From the NCBI RefSeq assembly GCF_013836145.1, contig NZ_CP057483.1, positions 2,418,001-2,482,000 of the forward strand: a stretch of DNA of 64,000 bases, in the 5' to 3' direction. Source of the stretch: Citrobacter sp. RHB25-C09 (GTDB taxonomy: Bacteria > Pseudomonadota > Gammaproteobacteria > Enterobacterales > Enterobacteriaceae). Below the pieces are notes generated by a model. It did not search any database. It was not told the origin of the DNA and saw only the letters and a list, made by a program, of their open reading frames with translations. Shown piece after piece: positions 49,391 to 57,156 of the stretch; positions within the stretch are counted from its first letter, which is position 1, and every line of letters starts with the position of its first letter. Both the position numbers and the translations under genes were made by a program.

Positions 49391-51841
49391 ATGAAAAAAT
49401 ATAGGCTTATTGCATTTACCTGTAGTTTGTTGAGTGTTTCTTCAGCTAATGCTGTTGAATTTAACCTCACCGTTCTCGATAAGTCTATGCGTGACAGTGT
49501 TGATCCCTCTTTGTTTAAAGAAAAGGCCAGCATTGCGCCTGGTCATTATTTTCTGGCCGTTTCTGTTAATAATACGGAGATTTCATCCGGTCAGGACATT
49601 AACTGGACAAAAGTGACAGGGGAAATTAAACCCTGTATCACCTCTGCATTAACTGACCAGTTTGGTTTAAAAAAAGAGGTCCGGGCAACTTTAGCGCAAC
49701 AAGACGAATGCGTTGATTTTAGTACTCGCCCTGAAATAATTCTGGCGCTCGATCAGGCCAACCAACGCTTAAATATCACCGTTCCTCAGGCCTGGTTAGA
49801 GTGGCATTCCGCAAACTGGGCACCTCCAGCGACCTGGAATCCCGGTGTCGCAGGGTTCCTGCTTGATTACAATCTTTTTGCCAGCGCCTGGCGTCCACAG
49901 GATGGCAGCGACAGTGAAAACATCAATACATACGGCACCATGGGTGCGAATCTCGGTGCCTGGCGACTGCGAAGCGATTATCAGTACAACCAAACCCACA
50001 GTGAAACCGGCTCAACGCAACACCAGGGCTCGATTTTCCGTACTTATCTGTTCCGCCCACTTCCCCTTTTAGGCGCAAAAATGACGCTGGGCGAAACGGA
50101 TTTTAACTCTAACATTTTTGACGGATTTGCCTATACCGGTGCCTCGCTAATAAGCGACGATCGCATGTTGCCCTGGGAACTTCGCGGCTATGCCCCACAG
50201 GTCAGCGGAGTGGCGGAAACGAATGCCACGGTCACCGTAAGTCATTCCGGACGCGTCATCTACCAGACCAAAGTGCCGCCGGGTCCCTTTCTTATCACCG
50301 ATCTTAACCAGTCGGTTCAGGGCACCCTCGATGTACAGGTTACCGAAGAAAATGGCCGCGTGAATACGTTTCAGGTTTCGGCGGCGTCAACGCCTTTTTT
50401 AACGCGTCAGGGACAGGTTCGCTATAAAATCGCCTCCGGACGTGCGCGGCCTGACATTTCTCACCATGTGACCAGCGAATCTTTTCTCAGCGGTGAGGCG
50501 TCATGGGGGATGCTGTCAAACACTTCCCTGTACGGCGGGGCTTTTGTTGCAGGAGATGACTACCATTCGCTTGCGTTGGGGCTCGGACAAAATATGCTTT
50601 GGTTCGGTGCACTCTCATTTGACACCACCTGGGCATCCAGCACCTTTGATGATGGCCATGAGGAGAAGGGATACAGTTATCGTCTGAACTATAGTAAGCG
50701 GTTTGAAGCCACTGACAGTATGCTGTCTCTCGCAGCCTATCGATTTTCTGACCGGACGTTTCATAGCTATGCCAACTTTCTTGATCATCGCTATGACAAC
50801 AGTACTACCGACGAAAAACATACTATCAGCGTTTCTGCCAGCCAGCAGATCCAGCCGCTGAATATGAATTTGTCAGTTAATATGCTGCGACAAACCTGGT
50901 GGAACGATGCCCCCACCACAACGGCAAGTATTACCGCAGGCTTTAACTTTGACCTTGCGGCATGGAAGAATATTTCGCTCACCACCTCGTTTAACACGAC
51001 GCATTATGACGATGAAGACAGCGACACCGATAAGCAGGTTTATATCTCCATTTCCATACCGTTTGAGGATAGCTGCCGCCTCTCTTATGACATGCGCGAC
51101 GGTGACACCACCTCACAACGCGTATCATGGTATGACAGTTCGGACCCTCACAATAACTGGGGAATCTCCGCAAGCGCAGAAAGTGAGCAGCCGAATCATG
51201 GCGCAATGTTCTCGGGTAATTACCGTCATATCTCCCCGACTAATGAACTCAATCTTTCCGGGACTTATGCCCCGCAGGAATACACCTCTGCCAGCGCCAG
51301 CATGAGTGGTTCATTTACAGCGACAGCCCATGGTGCCGCCTTCCATCGTCGAAGCATGGGTAACGAACCGCGGCTGATGGTAAGTACCGACGGCGTGGCC
51401 GATATTCCCATTCAGGGCTCGGATAATATTACTAACCGTTTTGGTTATGCAGTTGTTCCCACGCTTTCCAGCTATCAACCGTCCACCGTGATGGTGAACA
51501 TGAATGAACTGCCCGATGGCGTGACAGTCATGGAAAACACCGTGCGTTCAACCTGGACAGAAGGCGCTATCGGCTACCAGAGCATGGCTTCGCGTGCGGG
51601 GCTGGATGTTAACGCCATCATCCGTACAAAGGATGGACAATTTCCACCGCTGGGCGCAGTTGTTCGCACACAGGACGGGATTAGTGAGATCGGCATGGTT
51701 AGCGAAGAGGGGCACGTATGGCTAAGTGGAATCAAAAATGCCCAGAGTCTGATAGTGCAGTGGGAGAACCGCAAATGCACCATTACTCTGCCAGATAATC
51801 TCGAAACCATCACTCAGCGCCTGATGTTACCTTGTCATTAA
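49391..51841 (+). CDS. Fimbrial outer-membrane usher
   Basis: Outer-membrane assembly platform of 816 residues (FimD/PapC family). The signal peptide MKKYRLIAFTCSLLSVSSANA is followed by an N-terminal chaperone-binding domain (VEFNLTVLDKSMRDSVDPSLF). The 24-strand pore begins near residue 140. Motifs typical of ushers are DDRMLPWELRGYAPQVSG, VPPGPFLITDL and RQGQVRYKIASGR. The C-terminal domains hold Cys pairs in NRKCTITLP and LPCH. Gene order subunit-usher-chaperone-tip and lengths resemble the E. coli ybgD-ybgQ-ybgP-ybgO cluster. Start ATG 49391 with AGGGAAAAG upstream. Confidence 0.9.
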   Translation: MKKYRLIAFTCSLLSVSSANAVEFNLTVLDKSMRDSVDPSLFKEKASIAPGHYFLAVSVNNTEISSGQDINWTKVTGEIKPCITSALTDQFGLKKEVRATLAQQDECVDFSTRPEIILALDQANQRLNITVPQAWLEWHSANWAPPATWNPGVAGFLLDYNLFASAWRPQDGSDSENINTYGTMGANLGAWRLRSDYQYNQTHSETGSTQHQGSIFRTYLFRPLPLLGAKMTLGETDFNSNIFDGFAYTGASLISDDRMLPWELRGYAPQVSGVAETNATVTVSHSGRVIYQTKVPPGPFLITDLNQSVQGTLDVQVTEENGRVNTFQVSAASTPFLTRQGQVRYKIASGRARPDISHHVTSESFLSGEASWGMLSNTSLYGGAFVAGDDYHSLALGLGQNMLWFGALSFDTTWASSTFDDGHEEKGYSYRLNYSKRFEATDSMLSLAAYRFSDRTFHSYANFLDHRYDNSTTDEKHTISVSASQQIQPLNMNLSVNMLRQTWWNDAPTTTASITAGFNFDLAAWKNISLTTSFNTTHYDDEDSDTDKQVYISISIPFEDSCRLSYDMRDGDTTSQRVSWYDSSDPHNNWGISASAESEQPNHGAMFSGNYRHISPTNELNLSGTYAPQEYTSASASMSGSFTATAHGAAFHRRSMGNEPRLMVSTDGVADIPIQGSDNITNRFGYAVVPTLSSYQPSTVMVNMNELPDGVTVMENTVRSTWTEGAIGYQSMASRAGLDVNAIIRTKDGQFPPLGAVVRTQDGISEIGMVSEEGHVWLSGIKNAQSLIVQWENRKCTITLPDNLETITQRLMLPCH

Positions 51842-51854
51842 TAAGGATTTTAAA

Positions 51855-52586
51855 ATGACGAAATTAAAAGGAATGACGTTACTCTTTCTGGTTGCAACCC
51901 AATTAGGCTATGCAGCCGTTTTACCCGATCGGACGCGGGTCATTTTTAATGCCGCAGATAAAGCCAGCAGCGTTAAAATAAGCAACCAGAGCACGGTAAA
52001 CCCCTATCTCGCCTATTCATGGATCGAAAATGAAAAAGGCGTTAAGGGCGATGATGTTTTCACCGCGCTACCACCATTACAGCGCGTCGAACCTGCATCT
52101 TCAACCCAGGTACGACTGGTGAAACAAGCTGGTGTCGATTCACTGCCTAAAGATCGCGAATCACTATTCTATTACAACCTACGGGAAGTTCCGCCGAAGG
52201 CGGATGCTTCAGATAATCATGCGGTGTTGCAGGTGGCACTACAGAGCCGTCTCAAGCTGTTCTGGCGCCCTACCACGTTGCGTAAAAAGGTTGGCGCCCG
52301 TACTGAACTTGAGATGCGAATCAGTCAGTCCGGACAGATACTGACCGTCAATAATCCGACACCGTATTACATCACTATTGCCTATCTGGGTAAGGACTCG
52401 ACGCGAGTTTTACCCGGCTTCGCCACCACTATGATCGCGCCATTTAGCACCGCTCCCTTATCGACCGGGAACTACAAGGGTCAGCATTTCTATCTGGGCT
52501 ATATGGACGATTATGGCGCACTACGGATGGCTGATCTTCAATGTCAGGGGAGTTGTACCCTGACGGTGCCAGAGGATAAACGTTGA
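51855..52586 (+). CDS. Periplasmic fimbrial chaperone
   Basis: PapD/FimC-type pilus chaperone of 243 residues that caps nascent subunits by donor-strand complementation. The signal peptide MTKLKGMTLLFLVATQLGYA is followed by the first Ig domain with AVLPDRTRVIFNAADKASSV and the family motif PKDRESLFYYNLREVPP. A run of alternating hydrophobic residues there (VLQVALQSRLKLFWRP) is the G1 strand ending in the conserved Lys/Arg. A C-terminal Cys pair (LQCQGSCTL) is unusual and resembles ECP- or Ybg-like chaperones. Start ATG 51855; its stop overlaps the next start by 4 bases. Confidence 0.92.
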   Translation: MTKLKGMTLLFLVATQLGYAAVLPDRTRVIFNAADKASSVKISNQSTVNPYLAYSWIENEKGVKGDDVFTALPPLQRVEPASSTQVRLVKQAGVDSLPKDRESLFYYNLREVPPKADASDNHAVLQVALQSRLKLFWRPTTLRKKVGARTELEMRISQSGQILTVNNPTPYYITIAYLGKDSTRVLPGFATTMIAPFSTAPLSTGNYKGQHFYLGYMDDYGALRMADLQCQGSCTLTVPEDKR

Positions 52587-53635
52587 TGCGTGGGTTACGT
52601 ATACTCTTTGTCTGCCTGTTGGCCCTGATGCCTGCAAAAGCCGCGTTTGCCCTGCATTGTTACTATGGTCATGCGGGCGGCGCGGTTGAAAAATCAGAGG
52701 CCATCGACCCCTTTGCGATACCTGGCAATGCTCAGGTTGGGGACAAGATCTGGGAATCAAACGACATTAAGATCCCGGTGTATTGCGATAACAATGCCAC
52801 CAGTGATATGGCACCAGAAGACGTTTATGCATGGTTAAACCCCTATATCAGCGCCAACGATCCGTATTATGAACTCGGCGTGACGTTTAACGGTATCGAT
52901 TATGATGCAGGTACTTCTGGAGGCAATGGCATCGACACCCATCAGTGTCTGGACAACAAAAAGCTGGATGTTTATCCCGATGCAACCATTGAGCAATTAG
53001 GCTGGCCCGTTTGCACGACTCCGGCCGAAAGAAAATACAGTACGACTTTTATGGCGCGTATGCGTTTATATGTGAAAATACGCGAGATGCCGCCTCACGA
53101 TTATGTCAGCTCATTAAGCGACTACATCATTGTCCAGTTTGATGGCAAAGGTGGCGTGAATACCAGTCCCGATGCCGCTAACCTGAAATATCACATTACG
53201 GGTCTGAATAATATCCGTGTTCTGGACTGTTTCGTCACTTTCAACGTTCAGCCTGAGACGCAAAATATCGATTTTGGCAAATTCAATGCGCTCGATATCA
53301 GTCGCCAGGCCATGACGAAAGCCTTCTCCATAAAAACGACGAAAGATCAAAACAGCGAATGTACTGACGGCTTCAAGCTCAGTTCATCTTTTTATAGCGA
53401 TTCTGAACTGGCGAACAACGACACTGAATTACTGATTGGTAACGGACTGAAATTAAGGATCCTTGACGGCTCTTCGCCATATACATTTAACAGCTACGAA
53501 GAGTTCGCTGACTTCACTTCCGATATGAAAGAGCTAAATAAAGACTTTCAGGCTGAACTCTCCGCCGTTAGCGGTGAGAAGATACAAACGGGTCCTTTTG
53601 ACACGGTAGTGGTATTTAAAATTAACTATCATTGA
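52583..53635 (+). CDS. Fimbrial tip adhesin or minor subunit
   Basis: 350 residues from ATG 52583, overlapping the chaperone stop by four bases (ATGA); a second ATG at 52586 is an alternative start. The signal peptide ends near KAAFA before LHCYYGH. Two-domain length suggests an N-terminal receptor-binding domain (about 20-200, with Cys in HQCLDNKK and PVCTTPAE) and a C-terminal pilin domain from about 200 (VLDCFVTFNVQPETQNIDFG to the final VVFKINYH). The C-terminal strand with the penultimate Tyr can be donor-strand complemented. The ligand is unknown. It resembles the YbgO type in size and place. Confidence 0.82.
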   Translation: MMRGLRILFVCLLALMPAKAAFALHCYYGHAGGAVEKSEAIDPFAIPGNAQVGDKIWESNDIKIPVYCDNNATSDMAPEDVYAWLNPYISANDPYYELGVTFNGIDYDAGTSGGNGIDTHQCLDNKKLDVYPDATIEQLGWPVCTTPAERKYSTTFMARMRLYVKIREMPPHDYVSSLSDYIIVQFDGKGGVNTSPDAANLKYHITGLNNIRVLDCFVTFNVQPETQNIDFGKFNALDISRQAMTKAFSIKTTKDQNSECTDGFKLSSSFYSDSELANNDTELLIGNGLKLRILDGSSPYTFNSYEEFADFTSDMKELNKDFQAELSAVSGEKIQTGPFDTVVVFKINYH

Positions 53636-53640
53636 CCATA

Positions 53641-53670
53641 AAAAACCAGCCTGAGAAACGGCTGGTTTTT
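53641..53670. terminator. Bidirectional terminator between the fimbrial operon and kdgR
   Basis: AAAAACCAGCC ... GGCTGGTTTTT with an 8-nt loop lies between two convergent genes, so it can end both. Confidence 0.88.
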
Positions 53671-53682
53671 AGTTTTTACATC

Positions 53683-54474
53683 TTAGAACGGGTAATCGTT
53701 GTATCCCATCTGCTCGGAGATTTTACGCGCTGCGGTATGTAGCATCGCAACATACTCTTGCAAGCGTTCTTCTGAAAAACGCAGCGTCGGGAATGAAATA
53801 CTCAGACCCGCAATGACTACGCCAAAGCGATCAAAAACCGGGACGCCGATGCAGCGTAAACCTTCTTCTTGCTCTTCGTTATCTTCGCCATAACCCTGCT
53901 CGCGGACTTTATCCAGCAGCGGCAGCAGCGCTTCGGTGGAGGTAATGGTGCGGTCAGTGCTACGTTTGTATTCAACGCCGTCCAGAATTTGTTTCACTTC
54001 TTCACGATCGCGCCAGGCCAGCAGCACTTTACCGATAGCAGTGCTGTACAGCGGGTTACGACGCCCCACACGCGAATACATGCGCAAATTATACATTGAG
54101 TCGATTTTATGAATGTAGACAATGCTGTCTTCGTCCAGCGCGCCAAGGTGAATCGTCTCTTTCGTCAGGCGGGAAAGCTCACGCATCTGGATATCAGCGC
54201 TGCGGATAAGATCAACATTCTGTAAAGCACGCGCACCCAGTTCGAACAGTTTCAGCGTCAGGGAATATTTCTCGGACTCACCTTCCTGTGCAACATAGCC
54301 CAGCGTTTTCATAGTCTGCAAAAAGCGATAAACCGTGCTTTTTGACATCATAACGCGTTGTGATAATTCGGTTATCCCTATTTCGCGCTCTTCTCCTAGC
54401 GCCTGCAAAATGCCAAAGACCTTCAGCACGGACGAAACAGAATCGGGCTGTTTATCCAGATCGGCGTTAGCCAT
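53683..54474 (-). CDS. kdgR: KDG regulon repressor KdgR (IclR family)
   Basis: Repressor of genes for 2-keto-3-deoxygluconate and pectin/hexuronate breakdown, released by KDG. It is 263 residues. The N-terminal IclR helix-turn-helix (about 15-75; ELSQRVMMSKSTVYRFLQTM) precedes the effector domain (about 90-255, with HLGALDEDSIVYIHKID and EEQEEGLRCIGVPVFD). Start ATG 54474 has TGAGGTGAGAA upstream. It is divergent from yebQ, the E. coli arrangement, and convergent with the inserted fimbrial operon. Confidence 0.95.
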   Translation of the reverse strand: MANADLDKQPDSVSSVLKVFGILQALGEEREIGITELSQRVMMSKSTVYRFLQTMKTLGYVAQEGESEKYSLTLKLFELGARALQNVDLIRSADIQMRELSRLTKETIHLGALDEDSIVYIHKIDSMYNLRMYSRVGRRNPLYSTAIGKVLLAWRDREEVKQILDGVEYKRSTDRTITSTEALLPLLDKVREQGYGEDNEEQEEGLRCIGVPVFDRFGVVIAGLSISFPTLRFSEERLQEYVAMLHTAARKISEQMGYNDYPF

Positions 54475-54648
54475 TTCTCACCTCATTGCGAGTGTTTTAT
54501 AAAAATCAGAACGAGTTTTTATTATAATTTCACGCCATGGCGCTCGCAATCCATCTTTGCAGTCTTCGTTACAAATCTGCGACATAAAGCCTGAATATAA
54601 GTGCTAGAATCTCTACTCTGATCATATTCCTCGCAAATACTATCACTT

Positions 54649-56022
54649 ATGGAAAGAACTCAGGCAGACGGCCTGCCACTCCCGCAGCGATATGGTGCCA
54701 TTTTAACCATCATCATTGGTATCTCAATGGCTGTACTGGACGGTGCCATTGCTAACGTCGCGCTTCCGACAATCGCCGGCGATCTTCGCGCCTCGGCAGC
54801 CAGTTCAATCTGGGTCGTTAATGCCTATCAAATTGCCATTGTCGTCTCGTTATTGTCACTTTCGTTTTTGGGCGACATGTTTGGCTACCGCCGGATCTAC
54901 AAATGCGGTCTGGTGATTTTTCTGCTGGCTTCGCTGTTTTGCGCGCTTTCCGACTCGCTGCAAATGCTGACCATTGCCCGCGTGGCGCAGGGTTTCGGCG
55001 GCGCTGCATTAATGAGCGTGAACACCGCCTTAATCCGGCTAATTTATCCGACGCGCTATCTTGGCCGTGGGATGGGGATTAACTCGTTTGTCGTCGCCGT
55101 ATCTTCTGCAGCCGGTCCCACCATTGCCGCAGCTATCCTCTCTGTTGCATCCTGGAAATGGCTATTCTTAATTAACGTCCCGCTGGGGATTATTGCGCTG
55201 ATTCTGGCGATGCGCTTTTTGCCACCGAATGGCTCACGCGCCAACAAACCCCGTTTCGATTTACCCAGTGCGATAATGAATGCACTCACGTTCGGTTTGC
55301 TGATCACCGCCCTAAGCGGCTTTGCCCAAGGGCAATCGCTAACGCTGATCGCGGGAGAACTGGCGGCGCTGGTCGTGGTAGGCTTTTTCTTCATTCGTCG
55401 GCAACTCGCGCTTCCTGTACCGCTATTACCCGTCGATCTGCTGCGCATTCCTCTGTTTTCCTTATCCATCGGAACGTCAATCTGCTCGTTCTGCGCGCAA
55501 ATGCTGGCGATGGTTTCTCTACCCTTCTATTTGCAGATGGTGCTGGGACGCAGTGAAGTCGAAACCGGCCTCTTGCTCACCCCCTGGCCACTGGCAACGA
55601 TGGTGATGGCGCCGCTGGCGGGTTATCTGATTGAACGCGTCCACGCCGGATTGCTGGGGGCGTTAGGCATGGTGGTGATGGCAAGCGGCTTGTTTGCGCT
55701 GGTGCTTCTACCCACAGCGCCGTCCGATATCAATATCATCTGGCCGATGATTTTATGCGGTGCTGGGTTTGGCCTCTTTCAGTCACCCAACAACCATACG
55801 ATCATTACTTCCGCTCCGCGTGAACGCAGCGGAGGTGCCAGTGGAATGTTAGGAACGGCACGCCTGCTGGGCCAAAGTTCGGGGGCAGCGTTGGTCGCGC
55901 TAATGCTGAATCAGTTTGGTGATAACGGAACACACGTTTCATTGCTGACTGCGGGTATCCTCGCCTCCGTCGCCGCAGTGGTCAGCGGATTACGGATCAC
56001 CCAGCCTCGTCCTCAGGCATAA
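54649..56022 (+). CDS. yebQ: MFS drug-efflux-type transporter YebQ
   Basis: Inner-membrane major facilitator of 457 residues, DHA2-type (EmrB/QacA-like). Motif D2/A-type SFLGDMFGYRRIYKCGL lies near residue 70. Motif C-like AVSSAAGPTIAAAILS follows near residue 150. About 13-14 hydrophobic segments are seen. Start ATG 54649 (MERTQADGLPLPQRYG) lacks a strong Shine-Dalgarno. Substrates are not known. It is divergent from kdgR, so KdgR control is possible, though no clear operator is seen. A shared terminator separates it from htpX. Confidence 0.9.
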   Translation: MERTQADGLPLPQRYGAILTIIIGISMAVLDGAIANVALPTIAGDLRASAASSIWVVNAYQIAIVVSLLSLSFLGDMFGYRRIYKCGLVIFLLASLFCALSDSLQMLTIARVAQGFGGAALMSVNTALIRLIYPTRYLGRGMGINSFVVAVSSAAGPTIAAAILSVASWKWLFLINVPLGIIALILAMRFLPPNGSRANKPRFDLPSAIMNALTFGLLITALSGFAQGQSLTLIAGELAALVVVGFFFIRRQLALPVPLLPVDLLRIPLFSLSIGTSICSFCAQMLAMVSLPFYLQMVLGRSEVETGLLLTPWPLATMVMAPLAGYLIERVHAGLLGALGMVVMASGLFALVLLPTAPSDINIIWPMILCGAGFGLFQSPNNHTIITSAPRERSGGASGMLGTARLLGQSSGAALVALMLNQFGDNGTHVSLLTAGILASVAAVVSGLRITQPRPQA

Positions 56023-56023
56023 A

Positions 56024-56054
56024 AAAACCGGGGCATTTCATTTGCCCCGGTTTT
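56024..56054. terminator. Bidirectional terminator between yebQ and htpX
   Basis: AAAACCGGGGC / GCCCCGGTTTT perfect 11-bp stem with a 9-nt loop, flanked by A and T tracts on both sides. Confidence 0.9.
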
Positions 56055-56082
56055 ACACATATTTTGCCATCAGGCATCACTA

Positions 56083-56964
56083 TTACTTCAGATATTCACC
56101 GCTACGCAGCGCTTCAATACGCTTATCCAGCGGCGGGTGCGTCATGAACAACTCGCTCAGCGACTTGCCTTTACCGTTAATGCAGAATGCCATCATGTTA
56201 GACGCTTCCTGCGGCTCGTAGCTGGTTTTCAGACGCTGCAACGCGGCGATCATTTTTTCACGGCCTACCAGTTTGGCAGAACCCGCATCGGCATGGAATT
56301 CGCGGTGACGAGAGAACCACATGGTGATAATGCTCGCCAGGATCCCAAAGACCAGTTCCAGAACCATCGCGACCACGAAATAGATCATTGGGTTGCCGTT
56401 GCTTTCTTCACCATCATCGCGGTTGCCACCCAGAAAACCTGCCGCCACCTGCGCCAGGATACGGGAGATGAAGATAACAAAGGTGTTCACAACGCCCTGA
56501 ATCAGGGTCATGGTGACCATGTCGCCATTGGCGATATGGCTGATCTCATGGGCGATAACCGCTTCCGCCTCGTCCGGACTCATATTTTGCAACAGTCCAG
56601 TACTGACAGCGACCAGCGACGCATCACGACGCGCACCGGTCGCGAACGCGTTAATATCCGGTGCGTGGTAAATAGCGACCTGCGGCATGGCAATCCCGGC
56701 TTGACGCGCCTGGGTTTCAACCGTGCGCATCAACCAACGTTCTCTTTCGTTACGCGGTTGCTCGATCACTTCGCCACCGACAGAGCGTAACGCCATCCAT
56801 TTGGACATCAGCAGTGAAATGAAGGAACCACCAAAACCGAACAGCAGTGCCATAATCATCAGGCCCTGTACGCTGCTCGACTGAATCCCTGTCAGGCTCA
56901 GCACCAGCCCGAAAACGACCATGACGGCCAGGTTCGTCAGCAGGAAGAGCGCGATTCGCATCAT
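56083..56964 (-). CDS. htpX: Membrane zinc metalloprotease HtpX
   Basis: M48-family inner-membrane protease of 293 residues that degrades misfolded membrane proteins together with FtsH. Two N-terminal helices (about 4-25, 35-55) and two further hydrophobic segments (about 155-175, 190-215) surround the zinc motif HEISH in EAVIAHEISHIANGD, with the third ligand Glu in HREFHADAGSAKL. Start ATG 56964. In E. coli the gene is under CpxR and heat shock; I see no firm site by eye in the 192-base gap to prc. Confidence 0.96.
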   Translation of the reverse strand: MMRIALFLLTNLAVMVVFGLVLSLTGIQSSSVQGLMIMALLFGFGGSFISLLMSKWMALRSVGGEVIEQPRNERERWLMRTVETQARQAGIAMPQVAIYHAPDINAFATGARRDASLVAVSTGLLQNMSPDEAEAVIAHEISHIANGDMVTMTLIQGVVNTFVIFISRILAQVAAGFLGGNRDDGEESNGNPMIYFVVAMVLELVFGILASIITMWFSRHREFHADAGSAKLVGREKMIAALQRLKTSYEPQEASNMMAFCINGKGKSLSELFMTHPPLDKRIEALRSGEYLK

Positions 56965-57124
56965 AATCTTCTTTTAACCTCAAATTAACAAAACGCACTA
57001 TGCGATTACCCACATCGTATGGGTGTTATGGTTATTTTCAAGCATCAGAGGGCTGTAAGTCACCAGAAAGACACAACTTTACATTTTCATGCACCAGGCT
57101 GACGACTTCATGTTCTTGTTAAAA

Positions 57125-57152
57125 AAACAGGCACAATTTCTTGTGCCTGTTT
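57125..57152. terminator. Terminator of prc
   Basis: Minus-strand AAACAGGCACAA / TTGTGCCTGTTT 12-bp stem with 4-nt loop followed by TTTTAAC, 5 bases after the prc stop. Confidence 0.88.
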
Positions 57153-57156
57153 GACG

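Noticed and set aside
48758..53635. Phase-variable invertible promoter for the fimbrial operon
   Set aside because: I looked for inverted repeats flanking the promoter region 48490-48757 and for a recombinase gene nearby and found neither.
54475..54648. KdgR operator in the kdgR-yebQ gap
   Set aside because: AT-rich sequence gives partial matches only; no clear TGAAA-N6-TTTCA palindrome.
56137..56790. 217-codon plus-strand open frame
   Set aside because: Antisense to htpX; His/Arg/Asp-rich composition of a shadow frame.
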